64,000 nt of DNA, taken from the NCBI GenBank assembly GCA_937923795.1, contig CALDWI010000037.1, positions 26,928 through 90,927 of the forward strand. Reading direction: 5' to 3'. The position numbers were made by a program, and so were the translations under genes. The stretch is from an uncultured Collinsella sp. Its GTDB lineage: Bacteria > Actinomycetota > Coriobacteriia > Coriobacteriales > Coriobacteriaceae. Below the pieces are notes generated by a model, which saw only the letters and a program-made list of their open reading frames with translations, was not told where the DNA came from and searched no databases. The stretch's first letter is position 1. Every line of letters begins with the position of its first letter. Shown piece after piece: positions 1-7,101 of the stretch.

Positions 1-10
1 ACTCACTTAG
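1..10. repeat. Partial copy of an inverted-repeat motif, cut by the window edge
   Basis: The first ten bases, ACTCACTTAG, equal the outer end of the repeat arm at 10003-10028. The rest of the copy would lie outside the window. Ten bases can match by chance, so this is only a pointer to a possible dispersed element. Confidence 0.3.
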
Positions 11-75
11 TTTTTGACGAGAAGCCGATGCCGAAGGCGGTCCTATTTCAGGTAGTTAACAAGTTTGTGAGGCAC

Positions 76-105
76 GAAAAAGGCCCGAACCATGCGGTCC
101 GGGCC
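76..105 (-). terminator. Rho-independent terminator of the rubrerythrin gene
   Basis: Hairpin with GGCCCG/CGGGCC arms at 82-105. On the minus strand it is followed by a run of five T (76-81). It lies about 35 bases after the stop codon of the minus-strand rubrerythrin gene. Confidence 0.85.
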
Positions 106-140
106 TCATCGAGCTAGAGGTTATGTCTCAGGTTGCTGGC

Positions 141-701
141 TTAGCCGAAGTAGCGCTTGAGCAGGCCGGCGAAAGCCTTGCCGTGGCGAGCCTCGTCGCG
201 AGCCATCTCGTGCACGGTGTCGTGGATGGCATCGAGGCCAGCGGCCTTGGCGCGCTTAGCAAGATCGGTCTTGCCGGCGGTGGCGCCGTTCTCGGCCTCA
301 ACGCGCATCTCGAGGTTCTTCTTGGTGGAGTCGGTTACGACCTCGCCCAGGAGCTCAGCGAACTTGGCAGCGTGCTCGGCCTCCTCGTGGGCAGCCTTCT
401 CCCAGTACAGGCCGATCTCGGGATAGCCCTCGCGATGAGCGACGCGCGCCATGGCCAGGTACATACCGACCTCGGAGCACTCGCCCTCAAAGTTGGCGCG
501 CAGGTCGGCAACGATGTCCTCGGAGACGCCCTCCATCTTGGCGACGCCCACGACGTGCTCGGCAGCCCACTCGAGCTGACCCTCCTCCTGCTTCAGGAAG
601 CGAGAACCGGGAACGCCGCACTGGGGGCACTTGAAGTCCTCGGGCAGCTGGTCGCCGTCGAACTCTTCCACATAACCGCAAACGGGGCAAACAAACTTCA
701 T
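141..701 (-). CDS. Reverse rubrerythrin (rubredoxin-ferritin-like peroxidase)
   Basis: A 186-residue protein. An N-terminal rubredoxin-like knuckle pair comes first (residues about 4-35, CPVCGY and CPQCG) and a ferritin-like diiron domain follows, with ExxH motifs (EEAEH, DEARH). The knuckles before the diiron domain are the order of reverse rubrerythrins, which reduce hydrogen peroxide with NADH-derived electrons in anaerobes. The start at 701 has AAAGGA eight bases upstream and opens directly on the rubredoxin domain. A longer frame reaching 806 has no ribosome site. It is monocistronic, with a terminator after it and a promoter near 786-813. The family is clear; the exact electron donor is not visible. 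Confidence 0.93.
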   Translation of the reverse strand: MKFVCPVCGYVEEFDGDQLPEDFKCPQCGVPGSRFLKQEEGQLEWAAEHVVGVAKMEGVSEDIVADLRANFEGECSEVGMYLAMARVAHREGYPEIGLYWEKAAHEEAEHAAKFAELLGEVVTDSTKKNLEMRVEAENGATAGKTDLAKRAKAAGLDAIHDTVHEMARDEARHGKAFAGLLKRYFG

Positions 702-785
702 GATTCGATCCTTTCGATCGATGGCGATTGTGCGCTCGTCCGGTCCCGTAAGGGCCCTCTCCGGACGTGCGTCTTGACGAGTTCT

Positions 786-813
786 ATTATCCATAAATGC
801 AACCAAATGTGAA
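786..813 (-). promoter_or_regulatory. Candidate promoter of the rubrerythrin gene
   Basis: On the minus strand, TTCACA (813-808) and GATAAT (791-786) are separated by 16 bases and lie about 85 bases upstream of the start codon. Directly upstream is ATCATTCCTAATA (829-817), a 13-mer found again upstream of the DUF554 gene at 23236-23248. Confidence 0.4.
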
Positions 814-859
814 GCCTATTAGGAATGATTTTTAATAAAACATTTTCGAGATATGAAGA

Positions 860-939
860 TGTTGATTGATTAACGATTGGGAGGCCGTCTGCGATCTTTG
901 CTGAGTACAATCGGGCGAGCAAATGTTGACCTATCAACA
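860..939 (+). promoter_or_regulatory. Paired pseudo-palindromic operator candidates upstream of the dehydrogenase operon
   Basis: Two TGTTGA-centred palindromes start at 860 (TGTTGATTGATTAACG) and 924 (TGTTGA-CCTA-TCAACA, perfect arms). Their starts are 64 bases apart, about six helical turns. A TACAAT -10-like hexamer (906-911) sits between them. The layout fits a repressor that loops across the promoter. No regulator gene is adjacent, so the identity is unknown. Confidence 0.4.
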
Positions 940-957
940 AATGAAGGAGTTTCCTTT

Positions 958-2178
958 ATGCATCTAGCCCGTCGTGCCTGGTGCCGAACATATCAGACGG
1001 TTTTTCGCATTGCATTGCCGATCCTGCCCTATACCGAGCCGCGCATTTTAGAGCATGCCGAGGATGTGCCCGCGGTGCTTCAAAAGCGCTCGATCCAGAA
1101 GGTCCTTATCGTGACGGATCCCGGCATTGCCCGTCTGGGGCTCACGGCACCGCTCGAGGCGGCGCTCGCATCCAGGGGGATTGGCGTTACGGTCTATGCC
1201 GAAACGCGTACAAACCCTACGGTTTCAAACGTGGAGGAAGCGGCGTCCCTGTATCGAGAGAGTGCCTGCCGGGCCATTATCGGCTTTGGCGGAGGATCAG
1301 CCATGGACTGCGCCAAGGGCGTAGGCGCACGCATTGCGCAGCCAAACAAGCCCATCAACAAGATGCGCGGCCTGCTGCGGATTCATCGTCGCCTGCCGCT
1401 GCTCATCGCCGTCCCCACCACGGCAGGCACGGGAAGCGAGGTCACACTTGCGGCGGTAATTACCGATGACGAGACGCACTACAAGTACCCCATTAACGAC
1501 TTTGTGCTTATTCCGCGCTTTGCGGTGCACGACCCCGAGTTTACGCGCGGTCTGCCCGCCTCCATTACGGGGCAGACGGGTATGGACGCCCTGACGCATG
1601 CCGTTGAGGCCTTTATCGGGCGAAGCACCACGCCCTATACGCGCAAGATGGCACGACAGGCGGTGCAGCTCATCCACGACAATTTGCTCGAGGCCTATGA
1701 GCATGGCGACGACATGCGTGCGCGTCGCAATATGCTTTCGGCGGCGTATAAGGCGGGAGTTGCCTTTACGCGCTCCTATGTTGGATACGTTCATGCCATC
1801 GCGCACAGTCTAGGCGGCCGATACGGAATTCCGCACGGTTTGGCCAACGCGATCATCCTGCCGCACATGCTTCGCGCTTATGGTGACGCCGCCGCCCCCA
1901 AGCTTGCCGATCTTGCTCGCATGGCGGGCATTGCGCCGGCTACCGCGCAGGACAGTCTTGCGGCCGAGGCCTTTATCGATTGGGTCGACCGCATGAACGA
2001 GGCCCTGGGAATCCCCAAATATGTCTCGGGTATTCGCCGCTCCGATATTCCGCAAATGGCGGCCCATGCCGATGCCGAGGCCAATCCCCTGTACCCCGTT
2101 CCACTTTTGATGGACCGCTCGGAGCTCGAGCATATGTACGAGGTCGTCGCGGGTGGTATGTTTGAGGACGAGAACTAG
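958..2178 (+). CDS. Iron-containing alcohol dehydrogenase
   Basis: A 406-residue type III (Fe-dependent) alcohol dehydrogenase. Visible features are the GFGGGSAMDCAKG nucleotide-binding loop, the PTTAGTGSEVT signature, GQTGMDALTHAVEAF, and the metal ligands in HAIAHSLGG and IPHGLANAIILPH. AAGGAG (944-949) lies eight bases before ATG 958, which makes this start better than the frame extension to 877. The aldehyde dehydrogenase gene follows after nine bases, so the pair probably interconverts an alcohol, its aldehyde and the acid or thioester. The family reduces or oxidises small alcohols with NAD(P)H in the cytoplasm; the substrate cannot be read from sequence. Confidence 0.92.
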   Translation: MHLARRAWCRTYQTVFRIALPILPYTEPRILEHAEDVPAVLQKRSIQKVLIVTDPGIARLGLTAPLEAALASRGIGVTVYAETRTNPTVSNVEEAASLYRESACRAIIGFGGGSAMDCAKGVGARIAQPNKPINKMRGLLRIHRRLPLLIAVPTTAGTGSEVTLAAVITDDETHYKYPINDFVLIPRFAVHDPEFTRGLPASITGQTGMDALTHAVEAFIGRSTTPYTRKMARQAVQLIHDNLLEAYEHGDDMRARRNMLSAAYKAGVAFTRSYVGYVHAIAHSLGGRYGIPHGLANAIILPHMLRAYGDAAAPKLADLARMAGIAPATAQDSLAAEAFIDWVDRMNEALGIPKYVSGIRRSDIPQMAAHADAEANPLYPVPLLMDRSELEHMYEVVAGGMFEDEN

Positions 2179-2187
2179 GAGGGTGCC

Positions 2188-3567
2188 ATGAACACCGAGG
2201 AAATTGCGCGCATCGTCGGCGATCAGCGCGCCTACTTTAAGACGCACGCCACGTTTGATGTCGATGCTCGACGTCGCGCACTCGTGAGTTTACGCGATGC
2301 GGTGCGGGCCCACGAGGCCGATATCGCTCATGCGCTCAAGACCGATTTGGGAAAGTCGCATGACGAGGCCTATATGTGCGAGATTGGCACATCGCTTTCC
2401 GAGATTCGACATCAGATTGCGCATGTGGCCCGATGGAGTCGTCCGCGCCTGCGTCCGTGCGACCTCGCTAACGCCGTGAGCGTGTGCAAAACGCAAACCG
2501 TGCCCTATGGCGTCACGCTCATCATGGCGCCCTGGAACTATCCGTTTTTGCTGACGCTCGAGCCGCTCGCTGGCGCCCTTGCCGCGGGCAATACCGTGGT
2601 CATCAAGCCGAGCGCCTATGCTCCGGCATCGAGCGCGGTGCTCAGGCAAATCTGTGAAGAGGCATTTGATCCGCGCCTGGTGACGGTTGTCGAGGGCGGG
2701 CGCGCCGAGAACGAAGCGCTGCTCGATGAGCACTGGGACAAGATCTTCTTTACCGGTAGCGTTCCGGTTGGCAAGCTCGTCATGGAGCGCGCAAGTAAAA
2801 ACCTTACGCCCGTGACGCTTGAGCTGGGCGGAAAGAGTCCCTGCATCGTGGATGCGACGGCAAACTTGAAGGTCGCGGCACGGCGCATCGCCTTTGGTAA
2901 ATGGCTCAACGTGGGGCAGACCTGCGTGGCGCCCGACTACCTGCTGGTCGATACGCGCGTGCACGACGAGCTGCTGGGCCTCATCAAGGAGGAGGTCCGT
3001 CGCATGTTTGGCGAACATCCACTCGACAATGAGGATTACGGACATATCGTCAACGCCAAGCATTTTGCGCGTGCGCGCGGGCTGATCGATCCCGATAAGG
3101 TCGTGCTTGGAGGTGCCGCGCGCGAGGCTTCGCTCAAGATTGAGCCGACAATTTTGGACGGCGTGGCCCCCGCTGACGCCGTGATGCAGGAGGAGATCTT
3201 CGGTCCCATCTTGCCGGTGCTGACGTTTGAGAGCCTAGACGAGGCCGAAGCGTTTATTACGGATCGTCCGACGCCGCTGGCCCTGTATATCTTTAGCCAG
3301 GATCGTGCGGTTCAGCAACGCTTTGTGCGCTACGTGCCCTTTGGCGGCGGCTGCGTCAACGACACCATCATGCACTTGGCTACGAGCCATATGGGCTTTG
3401 GCGGCATGGGCGCGAGCGGTATGGGGCAGTACCATGGCCGCGAGAGCTTCGATACGTTTAGCCACAAGAAGAGCATCGTGAACAAGGCAACCTGGCTGGA
3501 CGTGCCGTTTCGGTATGCGCCCTACGCAAGCTGGAAGCACAAATTCGTGCGCATGTTTGTGCATTAG
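2188..3567 (+). CDS. Aldehyde dehydrogenase, class 3-like
   Basis: A 459-residue NAD(P)-dependent aldehyde dehydrogenase. Visible motifs are APWNYPF (114-120, NAD site), GNTVVIKPS (134-142), FFTGS, the catalytic base in LELGGKSP (Glu212), and the nucleophile in NVGQTCVAPDY (Cys246). The C-terminal part resembles the short class 3 (coniferyl/fatty aldehyde) subgroup, which lacks an N-terminal extension. It is co-transcribed with the upstream alcohol dehydrogenase (nine-base gap, GGAGGG ribosome site at the junction) and ends in a clear terminator. Likely role: clearing or using an aldehyde made by its partner. The substrate is unknown. Confidence 0.92.
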   Translation: MNTEEIARIVGDQRAYFKTHATFDVDARRRALVSLRDAVRAHEADIAHALKTDLGKSHDEAYMCEIGTSLSEIRHQIAHVARWSRPRLRPCDLANAVSVCKTQTVPYGVTLIMAPWNYPFLLTLEPLAGALAAGNTVVIKPSAYAPASSAVLRQICEEAFDPRLVTVVEGGRAENEALLDEHWDKIFFTGSVPVGKLVMERASKNLTPVTLELGGKSPCIVDATANLKVAARRIAFGKWLNVGQTCVAPDYLLVDTRVHDELLGLIKEEVRRMFGEHPLDNEDYGHIVNAKHFARARGLIDPDKVVLGGAAREASLKIEPTILDGVAPADAVMQEEIFGPILPVLTFESLDEAEAFITDRPTPLALYIFSQDRAVQQRFVRYVPFGGGCVNDTIMHLATSHMGFGGMGASGMGQYHGRESFDTFSHKKSIVNKATWLDVPFRYAPYASWKHKFVRMFVH

Positions 3568-3575
3568 AAAAGGGC

Positions 3576-3614
3576 GCAGGTAATACGAACAAGTGTTCCT
3601 ATTACCTGCATTTT
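3576..3614 (+). terminator. Terminator after the alcohol/aldehyde dehydrogenase operon
   Basis: A perfect ten-base stem, GCAGGTAATA with TATTACCTGC (3576-3585 and 3600-3609). It continues inward as GAACA/TGTTC and is followed by four T. Confidence 0.85.
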
Positions 3615-3651
3615 GCGTTAGACTACTGTTATGGAGCACGGATGGGCCAAC

Positions 3652-3666
3652 TCCCTTTAGAAGGGA
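3652..3666 (+). promoter_or_regulatory. Stem-loop that sequesters the ribosome site of the 27-residue peptide
   Basis: TCCCTT (3652-3657) pairs perfectly with AAGGGA (3661-3666) across a three-base loop. AAGGGA is the only Shine-Dalgarno candidate for ATG 3673, so the stem would hide it. Such anti-SD stems are typical of type I toxin mRNAs. Confidence 0.45.
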
Positions 3667-3672
3667 TTTGGT

Positions 3673-3756
3673 ATGAACGTAAGCGATGTTATTTCGTTAT
3701 TGGCGTTGTTGATTGCGGCTATCGAACTCGGTCTGTTTATCGGCCGAATGAAATAG
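3673..3756 (+). CDS. 27-residue hydrophobic membrane peptide, candidate type I toxin
   Basis: A frame of 27 codons encodes a short polar start, one hydrophobic segment (VISLLALLIAAIELGLFIG) and a basic end (RMK). Length, single membrane span and charged tail resemble holin-like type I toxin peptides of Gram-positive bacteria. AAGGGA lies six bases before the ATG and can be buried in a local stem. Downstream come GC-rich hairpins (for example 3813-3839), where an antisense antitoxin RNA would be expected, but no antisense promoter was convincing. The gene stands alone between a terminator and the HIRAN gene. If not a toxin, it could be an uncharacterised small membrane protein. Confidence 0.55.
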   Translation: MNVSDVISLLALLIAAIELGLFIGRMK

Positions 3757-3992
3757 CCGCCCCCGCGTAAGCGAAGACGGCCACTTCTCACGATGAAAAC
3801 GTGTATCGGAGTTGGCAAGACCCGCGGCAACGGGTGCCATCCGTGTTCCTATCTTATCTGCAAGCGTTCTGTCGCGCAAGCGTTGAGGCAAACGATTGAA
3901 GGACGCAGACAGGATGTATTTGTGTCCGCACGGGACCGTAGACTTCTCAATAAGGTTACACACCGGTTTATCCGGCTGTTAGAGGAGCTGCT
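3757..3992. other. 236-base non-coding stretch with hairpin, downstream of the small peptide
   Basis: No convincing gene on either strand. It holds a hairpin at 3813-3839 (TGGCA..ACCCG/CGGGT..GCCA) and, just after the peptide stop, a GC-rich pair GCCG/CGGC. The region may be the 3' UTR of the peptide mRNA or carry its antisense RNA. Confidence 0.35.
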
Positions 3993-4319
3993 ATGTACGA
4001 GCCTTCACGTGTTCTTCTGTCATTTCACATTGCAGGATTTCAGTATGCCGATGGCGCCTTGGTCCTGGGCGATCTTAAAGCGGGCGATAAGCTGACGCTG
4101 TGTGCCGAGCGCGATAATCCCCATGACCCTGAGGCGGTTGCGATCTATTACGGCAACACCAAGCTTGGCTATGTTCCGGGAAACGAGGTCGGCCCGCTGT
4201 CCTTGATGATGTATTACGGCCACGAGGACGTATTTGAGGCCCGCGTGCAACAGGTTGCTCCCGAGCGCAGCCCGTGGCATCAGGTGCGCGTTGGCCTCTA
4301 TGTGGTGGATGCTCGCTAA
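3993..4319 (+). CDS. HIRAN domain protein
   Basis: A 108-residue protein that is almost entirely one HIRAN domain. Signatures are the start VLLSFHIAGFQYADG, the block LKAGDKLTLCAERDNPHDPEAVAIYY and the closing KLGYVPGNE. HIRAN domains bind single-stranded DNA 3' ends or damaged DNA and are known alone or fused to helicases and nucleases. GAGGAG lies six bases before ATG 3993. A 59-codon gene follows after 18 bases, so the two are probably co-expressed. The specific role of a stand-alone HIRAN protein is not known. Confidence 0.85.
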   Translation: MYEPSRVLLSFHIAGFQYADGALVLGDLKAGDKLTLCAERDNPHDPEAVAIYYGNTKLGYVPGNEVGPLSLMMYYGHEDVFEARVQQVAPERSPWHQVRVGLYVVDAR

Positions 4320-4337
4320 TCGGTAAGGGAAGCTGCC

Positions 4338-4517
4338 ATGTTTGACGACGATGACCTGTTCGATTTGACGGATGATCCGTTTGAATGGGATATGCTACTC
4401 GATGACGATGAGTTGGAGCAGGGCCGTAGGAAACGGCAGGACAAGAAAACTCAGGGTGACGCTTCGAAAAAGCAAGACAAGCGCCGCCGCGGACTGTTCG
4501 GCGGGCTCTTTGGCTAA
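4338..4517 (+). CDS. 59-residue protein with acidic N-half and basic C-half
   Basis: ATG 4338 has AAGGGA seven bases upstream; the frame ends at TAA 4517. Residues 1-27 are very acidic (DDDDLFDLTDDPFEWD, then LLDDDELE). Residues 29-51 are strongly basic (RRKRQDKK, KKQDKRRR). The end is the short repeat GLFGGLFG. Such charge separation suggests a protein or nucleic-acid binding adaptor, perhaps for the HIRAN protein encoded 18 bases upstream. No family is recognised. The close spacing, good ribosome site and absence of alternatives support it as a real gene. Confidence 0.6.
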   Translation: MFDDDDLFDLTDDPFEWDMLLDDDELEQGRRKRQDKKTQGDASKKQDKRRRGLFGGLFG

Positions 4518-4583
4518 CCGCCGCATCGCTGTGTCTGTATACTTAGCACCAGTTTGACGCGTTGCGAAATGAGGGCATAGACG

Positions 4584-5129
4584 ATGATGTGGTTTACCGC
4601 CGACCTACACCTGGGCGATACGAATATCTTGCACGATATGGATCGACCGTTTGATTCGGTCGAGGAGATGAACCGCAGGGTCACCGATGCCATTAATGAG
4701 TGCGTGGCGGCGGACGACCGTCTCTATATCTTGGGAGACTTTACCTATCGTTTGCCCCTAGCGGACGCCGTGCACCTGCGCGAGCGTATCGAATGCAAGA
4801 ATGTGACGCTCATCTGCGGTAACCATGACGGCGACTGGGAAGATCCCGACGCCCCGCAAATTTGGGAAGACGTGCGCGATTACCTGGAGGTTGCTCCCGG
4901 CTATGCCAAGGGCCATCGTCTGGTGATGAGCCATTACCCCATGCTCAGCTGGAATGGTAAGGCGCGTGGTGCCATCATGCTACACGGGCATATCCACAGC
5001 AGAGGAGACCGCACCAACGTGCGCAATCGCGACCGCGAACGTCCTATCTTTCGCTACGATGTCGGCCTCGACGCCAACGAGTACAAGCCCGTAAGCCGCG
5101 ACCAGATTCTTAGCTTCTTTGGGCTATAG
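4584..5129 (+). CDS. Calcineurin-like metallophosphoesterase
   Basis: A 181-residue metallophosphoesterase with the full metal-binding set in order: DLHLGD (near residue 7), LGDFTYR, CGNHDGD, SHYPML and HGHIHSR. The length and the SHYP and HGHIH blocks fit the small stand-alone phosphoesterases of COG4186, which hydrolyse phosphodiesters or phosphomonoesters with two divalent metals. ATG 4584 or 4587 could start it; GAGGG lies ten bases upstream. It has its own spacing from the preceding gene and is followed by a REP-like inverted repeat and a terminator. The substrate is unknown. Confidence 0.88.
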   Translation: MMWFTADLHLGDTNILHDMDRPFDSVEEMNRRVTDAINECVAADDRLYILGDFTYRLPLADAVHLRERIECKNVTLICGNHDGDWEDPDAPQIWEDVRDYLEVAPGYAKGHRLVMSHYPMLSWNGKARGAIMLHGHIHSRGDRTNVRNRDRERPIFRYDVGLDANEYKPVSRDQILSFFGL

Positions 5130-5133
5130 GGCG

Positions 5134-5178
5134 CCAGAACCACCACAATAGGGATAGGCACCTTTGCGGTGGTTCCGG
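5134..5178. repeat. REP-like imperfect inverted repeat
   Basis: Arms of 15 bases at 5134-5148 (CCAGAACCACCACAA) and 5164-5178 (TTGCGGTGGTTCCGG) pair with only two G-U wobbles around a 15-base loop. It directly precedes the terminator that starts at 5177. Wobble-only differences between the arms suggest selection on RNA or hairpin structure. Confidence 0.6.
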
Positions 5179-5211
5179 CGCCGTTGCCATTATGGCGGCG
5201 GCGCCTTTTTT
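5177..5211 (+). terminator. Terminator after the phosphoesterase gene
   Basis: GGCGCC (5177-5182) and an adjacent G-rich stem pair with GGCGCC (5200-5205), and six T follow. Confidence 0.85.
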
Positions 5212-5269
5212 GTCCGTGCAGCGCGGTAGAGTGTAGGCGGTTGAAATTTGCGTTCATCGAGGAGCTGCT

Positions 5270-7027
5270 ATGAATGAGATCAAGTGCCCGCATTGTGGCG
5301 AAGTCTTTAAGGTCGATGCGTCTGGCTATGCGGATATTGTCAAGCAAGTGCGCGATGCCGAGTTTTCGCGCGACCTGGATGAGCGTGTGAAGGCAGTCCA
5401 GCGCGAGGGCGAGCAGGCGCTGGAGCTTGAGCGCTCGCGTTTGACGGCTGCCTTGCAAAAGGCAGAGTCTCAGCGCAACGCTCAGCTTATCGAGCAGAAG
5501 AACGCTGCAGCTCAACAGCTGGCACAAGAGGTTGCCAAGCGCGATGCTGAGCTTGCCGAGCTGCGCGCCAAGCTCGAGGGCGCTGCCGCAGAGCGCGAGA
5601 GTGCAAGCCAGCGCGCGGCGGTTGAGGCCCGTGCCGACGCTCAAAAGGAAAACGCCGAGCTTCAGCGAGAAATCGACAATTTGCGTGCGCAGCTGGAGCG
5701 CAAAGATGACGAAGCTAAGCTCGTCGAGTCGGCGGCGCGCAACGCTGCTCAAAACGATTTAGCTGCACGTGATGCTCAGATTGCCGAGCTGCAGGCCAGG
5801 CTTGCCGCGGCGGACAAGGCCCAGGAGATGGCGCTTGCCGCCGCTGCGGCTGAGTCGCAGCGCGAGCTCGATGCCGCTCGCAGCGAGGCCGAGCGCGCGC
5901 TTACTGACTATCGCGCGAAGGTGCAAGAGAAGTTTTCCGCCGCAAAGGCTCAGTCCGAGCAAGAGGCTGAGGGTCTGCGCGCCCAGCTGCGCGAGCAGGA
6001 GCTGATGGCAAAAATGAACCTGTCGGAGGCGGTCGCCGCGGCGGAGCGAGAGCGCGATGAGGCGCGTGCCAAACTGACGAGCGAGCTGGCGGTGCGCGAT
6101 TCTCGCGAGGAACAGGCCAAGGCGGCACACGAGCTCGAGCTTGCGCAGGCCAAGCGCGCGAGCGATGACCTGATTCGCTACAAGGACGAAGAGATCGAGC
6201 GCCTTAAGGACATGAAGGTCCGCCTGTCCACCAAGATGGTGGGCGAGTCGCTCGAGCAGCACTGCGAGACCGAGTTTAACCGCCTGCGCATGACGGCGTT
6301 TCCCAACGCGTACTTCGAGAAGGACAACGATGCGTCCGAGGGCACCAAGGGCGACTTCATTTTCCGTGAGTGCGACGCGAGCGGCAACGAGGTCATTTCG
6401 ATTATGTTCGAGATGAAAAACGAGAACGACGAGACTGCGACCAAGCATAAAAACGAGGACTTCTTTAAGAAACTCGATCACGATCGTCGCCAGAAAGGCT
6501 GTGAGTACGCGGTGCTCTGCACGTTGCTCGAACCCGAGAGCGAGCTTTACAACGCCGGCATCGTGGACGTGAGCTATCGCTACGAGAAGATGTACGTGAT
6601 TCGCCCACAGTTCTTTATTCCCATGATCACGCTTCTTCGCAACGCCGCCATGGGTTCGCTGCGCTATAAGCAGGAACTGGCGGAGTACAAACAGCAGAAT
6701 ATCGACGTCACGAACTTCGAAGCCAAGATGGAGAAGTTCAAGAATGATTTCGGTCGCAACTACGAGATCGCGAGCCGCAAGTTCCAAACGGCGATTGATG
6801 AGATCGACAAGACGATTAGCCACCTGCAGAAAACCAAGGAGGCGTTGCTGTCCTCCGAGAACAATCTGCGCCTAGCCAACAAGAAGGCGGACGATCTTAC
6901 CATTCGCAAGCTCACGTGGGGCAACAAGACCATGAAGGCCGCGTTTGACGAGGCGCGCGGGGCTGCGACAGAGACAAACGATGAGCCAGCCGAGGCGGAT
7001 TCGTATGAGGTCGAGGGTGCCGAGTAA
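5270..7027 (+). CDS. DUF2130 coiled-coil protein
   Basis: A 585-residue protein. The N-terminus has a small zinc-knuckle-like CPHCG (residues 5-9). Residues about 25-310 are a long Ala/Glu/Arg-rich coiled coil. The C-terminal half holds the DUF2130 region, with [37 protein letters not shown] and [17 protein letters not shown], followed by a second short coiled coil. The core resembles a PD-(D/E)xK-type fold, which would make it a possible nuclease or DNA-binding scaffold; that is inference. GAGGAG lies six bases before the start. It is monocistronic and ends at a bidirectional terminator shared with the convergent helicase. Confidence 0.85.
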   Translation: MNEIKCPHCGEVFKVDASGYADIVKQVRDAEFSRDLDERVKAVQREGEQALELERSRLTAALQKAESQRNAQLIEQKNAAAQQLAQEVAKRDAELAELRAKLEGAAAERESASQRAAVEARADAQKENAELQREIDNLRAQLERKDDEAKLVESAARNAAQNDLAARDAQIAELQARLAAADKAQEMALAAAAAESQRELDAARSEAERALTDYRAKVQEKFSAAKAQSEQEAEGLRAQLREQELMAKMNLSEAVAAAERERDEARAKLTSELAVRDSREEQAKAAHELELAQAKRASDDLIRYKDEEIERLKDMKVRLSTKMVGESLEQHCETEFNRLRMTAFPNAYFEKDNDASEGTKGDFIFRECDASGNEVISIMFEMKNENDETATKHKNEDFFKKLDHDRRQKGCEYAVLCTLLEPESELYNAGIVDVSYRYEKMYVIRPQFFIPMITLLRNAAMGSLRYKQELAEYKQQNIDVTNFEAKMEKFKNDFGRNYEIASRKFQTAIDEIDKTISHLQKTKEALLSSENNLRLANKKADDLTIRKLTWGNKTMKAAFDEARGAATETNDEPAEADSYEVEGAE

Positions 7028-7050
7028 GGCATAGCGTATAGTGCAAAAGT

Positions 7051-7080
7051 GGGGCCGCTGGCGATATTGCCAGCGGCCCC
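7051..7080. terminator. Bidirectional terminator between converging genes
   Basis: Perfect stem GGGGCCGCTGG/CCAGCGGCCCC with an eight-base loop. GTTTCGTT follows on the plus strand and ACTTTTGC on the minus strand. It serves the DUF2130 gene (+) and the helicase gene (-). Confidence 0.85.
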
Positions 7081-7101
7081 GTTTCGTTCCGGTAAGTTCG
7101 G

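Noticed and set aside
123..812. Plus-strand open frame opposite the rubrerythrin gene
   Set aside because: Hydrophobic Leu/Gly/Val/Ala-rich shadow translation; the minus-strand protein has clear metal-binding motifs.
3697..4095. Open frames on both strands between the small peptide and the HIRAN gene
   Set aside because: Neither has a good ribosome site or recognisable composition; one runs into the HIRAN gene in the wrong frame. The region is better read as UTR or antisense RNA space.
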